DNA of 64,000 bases from Streptomyces sp. NBC_01296 (lineage in GTDB: Bacteria > Actinomycetota > Actinomycetes > Streptomycetales > Streptomycetaceae), in NCBI RefSeq assembly GCF_035984415.1, contig NZ_CP130720.1, positions 2,790,001-2,854,000 of the forward strand. The letters are read 5' to 3'. Below are positions 42,265 to 51,659 of the stretch, one piece after another (positions within the stretch are counted from its first letter, which is position 1; each line of letters begins with the position of its first letter). The notes below the pieces were generated by a model, which was given only the letters and a program-made list of their open reading frames with translations, was not told the DNA's origin and made no database searches. Both the position numbers and the translations under genes were made by a program.

Positions 42265-42397
42265 GTTCTTCGTCTGCTTTCTTCGCACGACGCCACAGGC
42301 CGCCGGTGCGGATTTCCGGAGAGAATTCGGGAGCCGGGTCACTCTGCGGACGACTGTCCCCCTGTGGCAGGGGCGTACGCGAGCACACAGCAGCCGC

Positions 42398-43219
42398 CTA
42401 TTCTTCCACGACCTGCGGCCTGCGCCAAAATCGGCCGTCGGCGTCCGGGCGCCAGCCGAGGATGCTCAGCGTCTCGCGGTCCTTCTTGTCGAAGGCGGAG
42501 GCCTCGCAGCGCTCGATCAGGTCGGGGCGGTTCTGCGCGGTCCTGCGGAACGCCTCGTCCCGGCGCCAGCGGGCGATCTTCCCGTGGTGGCCGCTGAGCA
42601 GCACGTCGGGGATGCCCCGGCCGCGCCACTGCGGGGGCTTCGTGTAGACCGGCCCCTCCAGCAGGTTCTCCATCTCGCCGGGCGCGAAGGAGTCGTCGCG
42701 GTGCGATTCGGCGTTGCCGAGCACTCCGGGCAGCAGCCGGGCCACGGCCTCGGTGACCACCAGGACGGCGGCCTCGCCGCCCGCCAGCACGTAGTCGCCG
42801 ATGGAGACCTCGTAGACCGGCATCCGCGTGGCGTACTCATCCATGACCCGGCGGTCGATGCCCTCGTACCGGGCCGGCGTGAAGATCAGCCAGGGCCGCT
42901 CGGAGAGCTCGACGGCCAGTTCCTGGGTGAACGGACGGCCGCTGGGCGTGGGGACGACCATGACCGGCCCCCGCGCACCGGACTCGTATCCGTCGGCCAG
43001 CGCCTCGTCGAGGGCCTCGCCCCACGGCTCGGTCTTCATGACCATGCCGGGACCGCCGCCGTACGGGGTGTCGTCGACCGTGTTGTGCCGGTCGTACGTC
43101 CAGTCCCGCAGGTCGTGGACGTGTACGTCGAGCTGCCCGCGGGCCCTCGCCTTGCCGACGAGGGAGACGTTCAGCGGCTCCAGGTACTCGGGGAAGATCG
43201 TGACGACGTCGAGACGCAT
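42398..43219 (-). CDS. trmD: tRNA (guanine-N1-)-methyltransferase
   Basis: This 273-residue SPOUT enzyme makes m1G37 in tRNAs. [15 protein letters not shown] at the start, [12 protein letters not shown] near residue 50, and the knot motif [17 protein letters not shown] near 130 are visible. The C-terminal [17 protein letters not shown] completes the fold. ATG at 43219 shares one base with the rimM stop, so the genes are coupled. Confidence 0.96.
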   Translation of the reverse strand: MRLDVVTIFPEYLEPLNVSLVGKARARGQLDVHVHDLRDWTYDRHNTVDDTPYGGGPGMVMKTEPWGEALDEALADGYESGARGPVMVVPTPSGRPFTQELAVELSERPWLIFTPARYEGIDRRVMDEYATRMPVYEVSIGDYVLAGGEAAVLVVTEAVARLLPGVLGNAESHRDDSFAPGEMENLLEGPVYTKPPQWRGRGIPDVLLSGHHGKIARWRRDEAFRRTAQNRPDLIERCEASAFDKKDRETLSILGWRPDADGRFWRRPQVVEE

Positions 43220-43782
43220 CAGGCGTCTTCCCCGGCCTCGGCCCCGTTGTCACGCGCGGAGACGATCTCGGCGCGGTCGTCGATCAGCCCGGGCGGCGGC
43301 GTGATGACACAGCGCTGCTCCTCCAGGTCGATCTCGGCGACGATCTCCCCGACGAAGGGGATCATCACCTCGGTGCCGTCGGGGCGCTCGACGATGAAGA
43401 GGTCCTGCGAGGGCAGGTGGGAGATCTCGGTGATCCGGCCGACCTCGGTGCCGTCCTCGAGCACGACGTCCAGGTCCATCAGCTGGTGGTCGTAGTACTC
43501 GTCTTCTTCCTCGGGGAGCTCCGCCGGGTCGACGTCGGCGATCAGCAGGATGTTGCGCAGCGCCTCGGCGCCCGTGCGGTCCTTGACGCCGGCGAAGCGG
43601 AGCATCAGCCTCCCGCTGTGCACGCGGCCCGTCTCGATGGTCAGCGGACCCGCCGACGCCGGTTCGGTCCGCAGAACGGCACCGGGCGAGAGCCGCAGCT
43701 CCGGCTCGTCGGTCCGCACCTCGACGGTGACCTCACCCTTGATCCCGTGGGCGCGGCCGATCCGCGCGACAACCAGCTCCAC
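43219..43782 (-). CDS. rimM: Ribosome maturation factor RimM
   Basis: This 187-residue factor for 30S head maturation binds S19. [21 protein letters not shown] at the N-terminus and the PRC-barrel half with [16 protein letters not shown], plus [16 protein letters not shown] near the end, are typical. ATG at 43782. It follows khpA after a terminator-like hairpin. Confidence 0.95.
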   Translation of the reverse strand: MELVVARIGRAHGIKGEVTVEVRTDEPELRLSPGAVLRTEPASAGPLTIETGRVHSGRLMLRFAGVKDRTGAEALRNILLIADVDPAELPEEEDEYYDHQLMDLDVVLEDGTEVGRITEISHLPSQDLFIVERPDGTEVMIPFVGEIVAEIDLEEQRCVITPPPGLIDDRAEIVSARDNGAEAGEDA

Positions 43783-43808
43783 TTGTGTTTTCTCCTGTTC
43801 AGACGACG

Positions 43809-43846
43809 ACGGGCCGGGGCGGGCACGAATGCCCTCCCCGGCCCGT
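43809..43846 (-). terminator. Hairpin between khpA and rimM
   Basis: A perfect 11-bp stem pairs ACGGGCCGGGG (43809-43819) with its complement (43836-43846), with an inner GGGC/GCCC stem. Read leftward it is 33 nt past the khpA stop and 26 nt before rimM. It probably attenuates expression within the operon. Confidence 0.65.
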
Positions 43847-43878
43847 GCCGGTGATTCACGTTCTCAATGAACCAAGTC

Positions 43879-44118
43879 TCAGCGGACCTGGTCCACGTCG
43901 ACGAGGTCGACGCGGATCCCCCGGCCGCCGATGGCGCCCACGACGGTACGCAGGGCACGCGCGGTGCGGCCGTTGCGGCCGATCACCTTCCCGAGGTCGT
44001 CCGGGTGAACCCGGACCTCGAGCACCTGCCCGCGACGCAGGTTGCGCGAGGCGACCTGCACTTCGTCGGGGTTGTCCACAATGCCCTTTACGAGGTGCTC
44101 AAGAGCCTCCTCGAGCAT
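43879..44118 (-). CDS. khpA: KH-domain RNA-binding protein KhpA
   Basis: This 79-residue single KH-domain protein (YlqC/UPF0109) has the GxxG loop in VIGRNGRTARALRTVVGA near residue 50, with flanking strands (RVHPDDLGKV, GIRVDLVDVD). It binds RNA with its partner KhpB in other bacteria. ATG at 44118 begins two bases after the rpsP stop, the usual order. Confidence 0.94.
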   Translation of the reverse strand: MLEEALEHLVKGIVDNPDEVQVASRNLRRGQVLEVRVHPDDLGKVIGRNGRTARALRTVVGAIGGRGIRVDLVDVDQVR

Positions 44119-44120
44119 GC

Positions 44121-44561
44121 TCAGGCCTCGGTCGACTCGGCGGTGGCCTCAGCCTCGTCCGCCTTCTTGTCGGCCTTCTTCGCCTTCTGCGTGATGGCCT
44201 CGCCCTTGGTCTCGCCGATGCCCTCGAGGGCCTTGGCGAACTCGTCGAAGGAGCGACGCTTGCTCTCCTTCGTCTCCGGCTGCAGCAGCGGCGCGGGGGC
44301 CGGGAGGCCCTTGTGCGCCTGCCAGTCACCGGTCAGCTTCAGGATGGCGAGAACAGCCTCGGTGGGCTGGGCACCGACCGACAGCCAGTACTGCGCACGC
44401 TCGGCGTTGACCTCGATGCGCGACGGGTTGTACGTCGGGTGGTACAGACCGATCTCCTCGATCGCACGACCATCGCGGCGGGTGCGCGAGTCGGCGACGA
44501 CGATGCGGTAGTGCGGCTGGCGAATCTTGCCGAGGCGCTTGAGCTTGATCTTGACTGCCAC
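44121..44561 (-). CDS. rpsP: 30S ribosomal protein S16
   Basis: This 146-residue ribosomal protein starts with [20 protein letters not shown] and has [18 protein letters not shown]. The last 45 residues form a Lys/Ala/Glu-rich extension ([16 protein letters not shown]), common in actinobacteria. GTG at 44561 is preferred over an upstream extension. It heads the rpsP-khpA-rimM-trmD-rplS set. The 279-nt stretch upstream (44562-44840) holds no gene; I find no clear hairpin or operator in it. Confidence 0.95.
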   Translation of the reverse strand: MAVKIKLKRLGKIRQPHYRIVVADSRTRRDGRAIEEIGLYHPTYNPSRIEVNAERAQYWLSVGAQPTEAVLAILKLTGDWQAHKGLPAPAPLLQPETKESKRRSFDEFAKALEGIGETKGEAITQKAKKADKKADEAEATAESTEA

Positions 44562-44840
44562 TGGAGTGGTGTCTCCTGAACTTGACGTGGTTGGGCACAT
44601 GAGATGCCACGTGGGGTTGCGGTACTCGGGTGCCCGATGGACGCGTCAGCCGGAGGAGAGAGGGGTCCTATGCGACTGTCGAGTACAGCTAGCCATTGTG
44701 CCACATGCCTGCGGCGCTTCTCGCGGCGAGCGGCGATCAGGGGCACGCGGACGCGCACCGCCGGGCCGCCCCCGCCCTGCGGAAGCCCGCGGAGGCACCC
44801 CGCCCGCCCATCGCCCCCGTACGGCCGTGGGGCCGCGGGC

Positions 44841-45440
44841 TCAGGAGGCGGCGGCCGAGAGGGCGACCTCGGGGATCCGGAACGGCTTCATGCAGCCACC
44901 GCACACGATCGGTGCCTGGGCCAGCACGGAGGGGACGACCCGCACGTTGCGCCCGCAGTCGCAGACCGCCTTGACGCGGACACCGCCACCCGAGGAGCCG
45001 TGCCGGGCGGCCGGCCCGCGGAAGCTGCGCTTGGTGTCGGCGGCCGTCGCGGCCGTGTGCGCCTTCAGCGCGCGCTGAAGCCGCTCGATGGTGGGCCGAT
45101 AGCGCTTCTTCGCCTCGGGATTGAGCGAGACCAGCGAGAAGCCGCTGCTGGCATGCGGCTCGTCGGAGTGGTCCAGCCCCATCTCCTCGGCGATCGCGAG
45201 GAATCTGCGGTTGTGGTAGCGGCCTGCCCGCGAGGTGTCGCGCACTCCGCGGGCGGCGGCGATGCCGTGGACTGCCTCGTGCAGCAGTCGCTCGAAGGAG
45301 AGCTCGGCGCCGCAGGCGGACGAGGACTCTCCGATCAGGGACTCGGGCGCGGCAAGGTCAGGCAGCTCGGGGTGGTACCGCTGAATGTCGGCCCACGCCT
45401 GCGCCAGCTCTGCGGCGAGAACAGGTGGTGTCGTGCTCAC
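44841..45440 (-). CDS. SprT-like zinc metalloprotein
   Basis: This 199-residue protein has a zinc-metalloprotease-like HExxH (LLHEAVHGIAAARGVRDTSR) near residue 69, followed by RAGRYHNRRFLAIAEEMGL, which supplies another histidine. The C-terminal zinc ribbon reads CDCGRNVR and CGGCMKPF. The pattern is shared by actinobacterial and phage SprT-like proteins. Activity on DNA-protein crosslinks is only an analogy with eukaryotic SPRTN. GTG at 45440 (VSTTPPVLAAELAQ) is preferred; an AT-rich tract of seven T occurs at 45493 just upstream. Confidence 0.72.
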   Translation of the reverse strand: MSTTPPVLAAELAQAWADIQRYHPELPDLAAPESLIGESSSACGAELSFERLLHEAVHGIAAARGVRDTSRAGRYHNRRFLAIAEEMGLDHSDEPHASSGFSLVSLNPEAKKRYRPTIERLQRALKAHTAATAADTKRSFRGPAARHGSSGGGVRVKAVCDCGRNVRVVPSVLAQAPIVCGGCMKPFRIPEVALSAAAS

Positions 45441-45597
45441 GTCGTGACAACGAGCCGGAGTGCCCCGGTGTTCCGATTCCGGGCCATTCCAAATTTTTTG
45501 CACGTACCAGTCAGTTCAGTCTCATGCGTCGCGACGAGGACGGGTGCGCCGATCCCAGGAGGAGTCGGTACGTAACGACGACCAGACCGACACGAAC

Positions 45598-45635
45598 CCG
45601 CCCCGGCGCGCGGCTCGTGCCGTGCGCCGGGGCGG
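45598..45635 (-). terminator. Terminator after proS
   Basis: A perfect 12-bp stem pairs CCGCCCCGGCGC (45598-45609) with its complement (45624-45635), 14-nt loop, 22 nt past the proS stop on the minus strand. Confidence 0.75.
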
Positions 45636-45657
45636 ATCGGTGGTCAGTCAGGTGCGG

Positions 45658-47070
45658 TCAGTACGAGCGCGCGACGATGGCGAGCGTACCGGGGGCGTCG
45701 TCCGCCTCCGGAACCGACCCGTCCTCGGCGATCAGGCAGCGTACGGACACGGCCTGCTCGCCCAGCTTGGCCTCGCCCTCGGGGCCGAGGTCGGCCCACG
45801 GGATCCGCGCCCAGCCGCCGGCGACGGCGGCCTCGGCGGCCTCCTCGATGGTGGAGACGTCGGAGGTACGGGCCAGGCGGCGCTCGCGGGACTCGCGCAG
45901 CAGCTGCGCCTGGTCCTCGTCGAGCACCTTGGGCAGCAGGTCGGCGAGCGCGTCGATCTGCACGGGCTCCTTGCCGCCCGGGATCCGGCGGGCCAGCATC
46001 GCGGTGCCGGCCTCCAGGTCGCGGGGGCCGATCTCGATGCGGACCGGTACGCCCTTGAGCTCCCAGTCCACGGCGCGGCGGCCGAAGGGGGTGTCGACGC
46101 GGTCGTCGACCTGCACGCGGAGGCCGGCGGCCTTCAGCTGCGCGCCGAGCTCGCGGACCTTCGCGACGGCCTCGTCACCCTTGATCGCCATGACGACGAC
46201 CTGGACGTGCGCGAGGCGCGGCGGGACACGCAGGCCGTTGTCGTCGCCGTGGGACATGATCAGACCGCCGACCATGCGGGTCGAGACGCCCCACGAGGTC
46301 TGCCAGACGAGCTCCTGCTTGCCTTCCTTCGACAGGTACTGCGTGTTGAAGGCCTTGGCGAAGTTGGTGCCGAGCTCGTGGCTCGTGCCCAGCTGCAGCG
46401 CCTTGCCGTCGCCCATCATGCCCTCGAGGGTGAGGGTGTTGATGGCGCCGGCGAAGCGCTCCTTGGCGGTCTTGCGGCCGAGCACGACGTCGATGCCGAG
46501 CACGTTCGTCATGAAGTCGCCGTAGACGTCCGTGTGGATGCGGGCGGCGTAGTCGCGGGCGTCCTCGTAGGTGGCGTGGGCCGTGTGGCCCTCCTGCCAG
46601 AGGAACTCACTCGTACGGAGGAACACGCGCGGGCGCATCTCCCAGCGGACGACGTTGGCCCACTGGTTGATCAGCAGGGGCAGGTCGCGGTAGCTCTGGA
46701 CCCACTTGGAGAAGTAGTCGTTGATGATCGTCTCGGAGGTGGGCCGGACGACGACCGGCTCGTCCAGCTCCTTGCCGCCGCCGTGCGTGACGACGGCGAG
46801 CTCGGGGGCGAAGCCCTCGACGTGCTCGGCCTCGCGCGTCAGGTACGACTGCGGGATGAACAGCGGGAAGTACGCGTTCTGGGCGCCCGCGTCCTTGATG
46901 CGCGCGTCCATCTCCTGCTGCATCCGCTCCCACAGGCCGTAGCCGTACGGCCGGATGACCATGGTGCCGCGTACCGGACCGTTGTCGGCCAGCTCGGCCT
47001 TGTTGATCAGATCCTGGTACCAGCGGGGGAAATCCTCCGCCTGGGGGGTGAGAACGGGTGCCTTTGCCAT
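45658..47070 (-). CDS. proS: Prolyl-tRNA synthetase
   Basis: This 470-residue class II aminoacyl-tRNA synthetase charges tRNA-Pro. Motif 2 and 3 regions are seen as VVRPTSETIINDYFSKW and VRWEMRPRVFLRTSEFLWQE, and GMMGDGKALQLGTSH follows. An anticodon-binding domain (KGVPVRIEIGPRDLEAG) and a C-terminal domain finish it. The short eukaryote/archaea-like form fits the length; the bacterial insertion domain is absent. ATG at 47070. Divergent from the methyltransferase gene. Confidence 0.95.
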   Translation of the reverse strand: MAKAPVLTPQAEDFPRWYQDLINKAELADNGPVRGTMVIRPYGYGLWERMQQEMDARIKDAGAQNAYFPLFIPQSYLTREAEHVEGFAPELAVVTHGGGKELDEPVVVRPTSETIINDYFSKWVQSYRDLPLLINQWANVVRWEMRPRVFLRTSEFLWQEGHTAHATYEDARDYAARIHTDVYGDFMTNVLGIDVVLGRKTAKERFAGAINTLTLEGMMGDGKALQLGTSHELGTNFAKAFNTQYLSKEGKQELVWQTSWGVSTRMVGGLIMSHGDDNGLRVPPRLAHVQVVVMAIKGDEAVAKVRELGAQLKAAGLRVQVDDRVDTPFGRRAVDWELKGVPVRIEIGPRDLEAGTAMLARRIPGGKEPVQIDALADLLPKVLDEDQAQLLRESRERRLARTSDVSTIEEAAEAAVAGGWARIPWADLGPEGEAKLGEQAVSVRCLIAEDGSVPEADDAPGTLAIVARSY

Positions 47071-47201
47071 GGCGCGAATGGTACGGCGCCGGGCACTCGA
47101 TGCGTGAATCGGGTGGCGCACTCCTCTGGACGCGGGGGCGAATGGGGAGTTCTCTGGCAACGGGGGCAAGGGGGCGACAAGGAATCAGGAGCGCTCTTTC
47201 G

Positions 47202-47879
47202 ATGACACCGACGCCGACGGCGACGCTCGTCGCCCGGGACTGGGCGGAGATCCAGGAACGGATGCTGGTACCGCTGTACGAGGCGGTCTACGACCGGCTG
47301 GAGGTCGGGCCGGGCGACCGGCTGCTCGGCCTGGACTGCGGGTCCGGGCTGGCCCTGCTGCTGGCCGCGGGGCGGGGAGCCGTCGCCACGGGGGTGGAGG
47401 CGGATCCGGCGCGGCGGGAACTGGCGCGTGAGCGGCTGCTGGAGGTGGTCCCGGCCCCGCCGTCGGCCGCGCGGCCGTACGACGTGCTGCTGGCCTTCTC
47501 GCCGTCCGGGCCGGCCCTGGCCGCGGCCCTGCCGGCGGTCCGGCGGGGCGGGGCGGTGGTGCTGGCCGACTGGGGCCCGGCGGAGCGGTGCACGGTGCCC
47601 GCGGTCCTGGGCGGCGGACCCGCGCCGCAGGATCTGGACGCGGTGGTGGCCCGGGCCGGGCTCTTGCCCGACGGATCGGGCCGGGTGTTCTGCCCCTTCG
47701 GGTACGCGGACGTGGACAGCGCGGTACGGGGGCTGCTGTCGGCGGGGCTGTACGAGTCCTCCTCGGATCCGGCGCAGGTCGAGAAGGAGCTCACGGAGGC
47801 CCTTCACCCGTACGAACGGGCGGACGGCACCGTCTGGCTGCCGAACATCTTCCGTTACGTGATCGCCCGCGTGCCGTAG
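47202..47879 (+). CDS. Class I SAM-dependent methyltransferase-like protein
   Basis: This 225-residue protein has a Rossmann methyltransferase motif I (DRLLGLDCGSGLALLL near residue 41) and motif II acidic GVEADPARRELARE. Substrate is unknown. The C-terminal third has a region (GYADVDSAVRGLLSAG) also seen in polyketide-associated or ubiquinone-type methyltransferases. ATG at 47202 with GGAG upstream. It is convergent with ftsH and divergent from proS. Confidence 0.75.
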   Translation: MTPTPTATLVARDWAEIQERMLVPLYEAVYDRLEVGPGDRLLGLDCGSGLALLLAAGRGAVATGVEADPARRELARERLLEVVPAPPSAARPYDVLLAFSPSGPALAAALPAVRRGGAVVLADWGPAERCTVPAVLGGGPAPQDLDAVVARAGLLPDGSGRVFCPFGYADVDSAVRGLLSAGLYESSSDPAQVEKELTEALHPYERADGTVWLPNIFRYVIARVP

Positions 47880-47922
47880 CCGTGGCCGCGTCCGGCGGCG
47901 CGGGCGCGCAGGGCCTGCACCG

Positions 47923-49842
47923 CTACTTCGACAGGCGGGGGATGCCCGCGGCCCGGTAGGCGGCCGGCTCGTCCAGCGTCTCGTTCGCCAGCAGGGCTTC
48001 GGTCAGGGCGTCGAGTTTCGGACGGTGTTCGCGCAGCAGCCGGCAGGCCTCCACGTAGCACTCGTCGACGATCCGCCGCATCTCGTGGTCCACCGCGTCC
48101 AGGGTGGCGGGCGCCGCCACGAGCCCGTACGGGCTCTGCGCGTCCGCCGGGATCGCGGTGAGGCGGCCGATGCGTTCGCTCATGCCCCAGCGGCCGACCA
48201 TGCCGCGGGCGAGGTTGGTGACCTGTTCCAGGTCGTTCTCCGCGCCCGTGGTGATCACGTCGAACACGACGTGCTCGGCCGCCATGCCGCCCAGCGCGCC
48301 GATGATGCGGCCGCGGAGGTAGTCCTCCGTGTAGGAGTAGCGGTCCGCGTCGGGAGTGGAGAGGGTGACGCCGAGCGCCCGGCCGCGCGGCACGATCGTG
48401 ATCTTGCGGACCGGGTCGGCGCCTGGCTGGAGCATGCCCAGCAGGGCGTGGCCGCTCTCGTGGTAGGCCGTACGGCGGCGCTCCTCCTCGGGCATGACCA
48501 GCGCACGCGCCGCGCCCAGCTGGACCTTCTCGAGGGCGTCCATGAAGTCCGCCTGGGTGACCTGGCCCTGCTTGCGCTTCACCGCGAGGAGGGCGGCTTC
48601 GTTGGCCAGGTTGGCGAGGTCCGCGCCCGTCATGCCCGGGGTGGTGCGGGCCACCTGGTCGAGGTCCACATCGGCGGCCAGCGGGATGTCCCGGGTGTGG
48701 ATCCGCAGGATGGCCTCGCGGCCGGCCCGGTCGGGCGGGGAGACCGACACCGTGCGGTCGAAGCGGCCGGGGCGGGTGAGCGCGGGGTCCAGCACGTCGG
48801 GCCGGTTGGTGGCGGCGATGACGACCACGCCCTCCGAGCCGGAGAAGCCGTCCATCTCGGTCAGGATCTGGTTCAGGGTCTGTTCGCGCTCGTCGTGGCC
48901 GCCCATGGCGGCGCCGCCGCCACGGGCCCGGCCGATGGTGTCGATCTCGTCGATGAAGACGATCGAGGGGGCCACCTTGCGCGCCTCGGAGAAGAGTTCG
49001 CGGACCCGGGAGGCGCCCACGCCGACGATCATCTCGATGAATTCGGAGGCGGAGGCGGAGAAGAACGGCACCCCGGCCTCGCCCGCCACCGCCCGCGCCA
49101 GCAGGGTCTTGCCCGTGCCGGGCGGTCCGGCCAACAGGACCCCGCCGGGCATCCGGGCGCCCAGGGCCCGGTACTGCTGCGGGTTCTTGAGGAAGTCCAC
49201 GACGTCGTGGAGCTCGCCCTTGACCTCGTCGATGCCGGCCACGTCGGCGAACGTCGTGCGCCTGCCGCTCTCCAGCTCCACGGGTTTGGGCGGCTGCTTG
49301 CGGCCCAGCCCGCCGACGCCGCCCATGGCCGAGCCCATGCGGCGGGCGATGAACACCCACAGGAGGACCAGCAGCAGCATCGGCGCCAGCGAGATCAGCA
49401 GGTTGGCCAGGAAACTGCGCTGCACGACGACCGGGGAGGCCGTGACGACGACGTTGTGTCGGGTGAGGTTGGCCCACAGCTGGTCGTCGGCGAAGGCCGG
49501 GCGCTGGGTGACGAACTTCGTGTAGTCGCCCTTGCCGCCGTCGGGCAGCGGCTGTTTGTTCTTCAGCTCGCCCTGGATGGCGTCGCCCTTGGAGTAGATC
49601 TTCGAGACGTTGCCGTCGGCGACCTGCTTGCTGAACTCCGTGTACGAGACGGTCGGCTCGTCGCCCTCGTTGAAGAACGACAGGACCACGTTGGTGAGCA
49701 GGAAGACGATCAGGGCGGCGAGGATCAGCCCGCGCCAGCCCCCGGGCATCCTCCTCTTGGGCGGCGGTGTGGGCGGCGCGCCCTCGGAGCGCCAGGGCGT
49801 GTCGGCGCGTTGGCGAGGCGGTACGGGGGTGGGGCTGGGCAC
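47923..49842 (-). CDS. ftsH: ATP-dependent zinc metalloprotease FtsH
   Basis: This 639-residue membrane AAA+ protease degrades unassembled membrane proteins and short-lived regulators. Two N-terminal helices ([19 protein letters not shown] and [19 protein letters not shown]) flank a periplasmic domain. The AAA domain has Walker [21 protein letters not shown], Walker B IVFIDEID and the second-region-of-homology [16 protein letters not shown]. The protease site HEXXH is HESGH near residue 450. ATG at 49842. A pre-N Pro-rich segment precedes the first helix. It likely coexists with other FtsH paralogues outside the window. Confidence 0.94.
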   Translation of the reverse strand: MPSPTPVPPRQRADTPWRSEGAPPTPPPKRRMPGGWRGLILAALIVFLLTNVVLSFFNEGDEPTVSYTEFSKQVADGNVSKIYSKGDAIQGELKNKQPLPDGGKGDYTKFVTQRPAFADDQLWANLTRHNVVVTASPVVVQRSFLANLLISLAPMLLLVLLWVFIARRMGSAMGGVGGLGRKQPPKPVELESGRRTTFADVAGIDEVKGELHDVVDFLKNPQQYRALGARMPGGVLLAGPPGTGKTLLARAVAGEAGVPFFSASASEFIEMIVGVGASRVRELFSEARKVAPSIVFIDEIDTIGRARGGGAAMGGHDEREQTLNQILTEMDGFSGSEGVVVIAATNRPDVLDPALTRPGRFDRTVSVSPPDRAGREAILRIHTRDIPLAADVDLDQVARTTPGMTGADLANLANEAALLAVKRKQGQVTQADFMDALEKVQLGAARALVMPEEERRRTAYHESGHALLGMLQPGADPVRKITIVPRGRALGVTLSTPDADRYSYTEDYLRGRIIGALGGMAAEHVVFDVITTGAENDLEQVTNLARGMVGRWGMSERIGRLTAIPADAQSPYGLVAAPATLDAVDHEMRRIVDECYVEACRLLREHRPKLDALTEALLANETLDEPAAYRAAGIPRLSK

Positions 49843-49916
49843 GTGGCCTCCTTACTGCCGTCCTCGTGGCCGACCATAAGGGATATAACGCACCATTGCG
49901 CCCGCAGAACGTACGC

Positions 49917-49955
49917 GGAAGGGCCCCGGCCGGATGATCCGGCCGGGGCCCTTCC
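49917..49955 (-). terminator. Near-perfect palindromic terminator after ffh
   Basis: Arms of 19 bases (49917-49935 and 49937-49955) are fully complementary around a single central base, so the real loop opens a few pairs. It lies 27 nt past the ffh stop on the minus strand and 75 nt before ftsH. Confidence 0.85.
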
Positions 49956-49981
49956 CGATGCGACTGCGCTTACCGCACGCG

Positions 49982-51550
49982 TTACTTCATGAACTTCTTG
50001 AACTCGTCCGGGAGGTCGAAGTCCTGGCCGGGCTGGCCCGCGGCGGGAAGGCCGAACGGGCTGCCGGTGGCGGGCGGGGCCGTCTGCGGGCCCTGCTCGC
50101 GGCGGGCGGCTGCCGCCGCCTCCTCTTCCTTGCGCTTCATCGGGTTGCCGCTCTTGCGCTTGCCCTTGGCCTGCTTGATCTGCTTCTTCTGCCGGCCGGG
50201 GCCGCCGCCCATGCCCGGGATGCCGGGCATGCCGGGCATCCCGCCGCCCTGGGCCATGCGGGACATCATCTTGCGGGCCTCGAAGAAGCGCTCGACGAGG
50301 TTCTTCACGGCGCTGACCTCGACACCGGAGCCCTTGGCGATACGGGCGCGGCGCGAGCCGTTGATGATGTGCGGGTCGTGGCGCTCGGCCGGGGTCATCG
50401 ACTTGATGATCGCGGCGGTGCGGTCGACGTCGCGCTCGTCGATGTTGTTGATCTGGTCCTTGATCTGACCCATGCCGGGGAGCATGCCGAGCAGCTTGGA
50501 GATGGAGCCCATCTTCCGGACCTGCTCCATCTGGGCCAGGAAGTCGTCGAGCGTGAACTCCTTCGGCCCCTTCGCCAGCTTGGCCGCCATCTTCTCGGCC
50601 TCGGCCTGGCTGAAGGTCTTCTCGGCCTGCTCGATGAGGGTGAGCATGTCACCCATGTCGAGGATCCGGCCCGCCATGCGGTCGGGGTGGAACGCGTCGA
50701 ACTCGTCGAGCTTCTCGCCGTTCGAGGCGAACATGATCTGCTTGCCGGTGACGTGCGCGATGGAGAGCGCGGCACCGCCTCGGGCGTCGCCGTCGAGCTT
50801 GGAAAGCACGACGCCGTCGAAGCCGACGCCGTCGCGGAAGGCCTCGGCGGTGTTGACCGCGTCCTGGCCGATCATGGCGTCGACGACGAAGAGGATCTCG
50901 TCGGGGCTGACGGCGTCGCGGATGTCCGCGGCCTGCTGCATCAGCTCCGAGTCGATGCCGAGGCGGCCGGCGGTGTCGACGATGACGATGTCGTACTGCT
51001 TGGTGCGGGCGTACTCGATGGAGTCCTTGGCCACCTGCACCGGGTCGCCGATGCCGTTGCCGGGGGCGGGCGCGTAGACCGCGACACCGGCGCGCTCGGC
51101 GACGACGCTGAGCTGGTTGACGGCGTTGGGGCGCTGGAGGTCGCAGGCGACGAGCAGCGGGGAGTGGCCCTGGCCCTTGAGCCAGAGGCCGAGCTTTCCG
51201 GCGAGGGTGGTCTTACCGGCACCCTGGAGACCGGCGAGCATGATCACGGTGGGCGCGGTCTTGGCGAAGCGCAGCCGCCGGGTCTCGCCGCCGAGGATCG
51301 AGACGAGCTCGTCGTTGACGATCTTGAGGACCTGCTGGCCCGGGTTCAGGGCCTTGGAGACCTCTTCGCCACGGGCGCGCTCCTTGACGTTCGCAATGAA
51401 GGAGCGGACGACGGGGAGGGCGACGTCGGCCTCGAGGAGGGCGATACGGATTTCCCGCGCCGCAGCGTCGATGTCCTGCTCGGAGAGGCGGCCCTTGCCC
51501 CGGAGGGACTTGAAGGTCGCGCTGAGGCGGTCGGAAAGCGTATCGAACAC
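49982..51550 (-). CDS. ffh: Signal recognition particle protein Ffh
   Basis: This 522-residue GTPase carries the SRP RNA and signal sequences. The NG domain shows GLQGAGKTTLAGKLG, DTAGRLGID and KLDGDARGGAAL; the M domain is methionine-rich (GMLPGMGQIKDQI, MTPAERHDPHIIN and GSGVEVSAVKNLVERF). A long Gly/Met-rich and basic tail follows. GTG/ATG start at 51550 (MFDTLSDRLSATFKSL). It works with FtsY, encoded at 58780, in co-translational membrane targeting. Confidence 0.97.
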   Translation of the reverse strand: MFDTLSDRLSATFKSLRGKGRLSEQDIDAAAREIRIALLEADVALPVVRSFIANVKERARGEEVSKALNPGQQVLKIVNDELVSILGGETRRLRFAKTAPTVIMLAGLQGAGKTTLAGKLGLWLKGQGHSPLLVACDLQRPNAVNQLSVVAERAGVAVYAPAPGNGIGDPVQVAKDSIEYARTKQYDIVIVDTAGRLGIDSELMQQAADIRDAVSPDEILFVVDAMIGQDAVNTAEAFRDGVGFDGVVLSKLDGDARGGAALSIAHVTGKQIMFASNGEKLDEFDAFHPDRMAGRILDMGDMLTLIEQAEKTFSQAEAEKMAAKLAKGPKEFTLDDFLAQMEQVRKMGSISKLLGMLPGMGQIKDQINNIDERDVDRTAAIIKSMTPAERHDPHIINGSRRARIAKGSGVEVSAVKNLVERFFEARKMMSRMAQGGGMPGMPGIPGMGGGPGRQKKQIKQAKGKRKSGNPMKRKEEEAAAAARREQGPQTAPPATGSPFGLPAAGQPGQDFDLPDEFKKFMK

Positions 51551-51608
51551 GGTGGTCGCGATTCCTCGGGTCGGGGGCGTGTGGTCGCCCCCCAGGGTAT
51601 CGGGCCCT

Positions 51609-51646
51609 CCCCCTGTCCGGGGACCCGCCCGTTCCCGGACAGGGGG
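51609..51646 (-). terminator. Terminator of the amtB-glnK-glnD operon
   Basis: A perfect 13-bp stem (CCCCCTGTCCGGG 51609-51621 with its complement 51634-51646), 12-nt loop, lies 13 nt past the glnD stop and upstream of ffh. Confidence 0.8.
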
Positions 51647-51659
51647 CAGGGGCTCCGGG

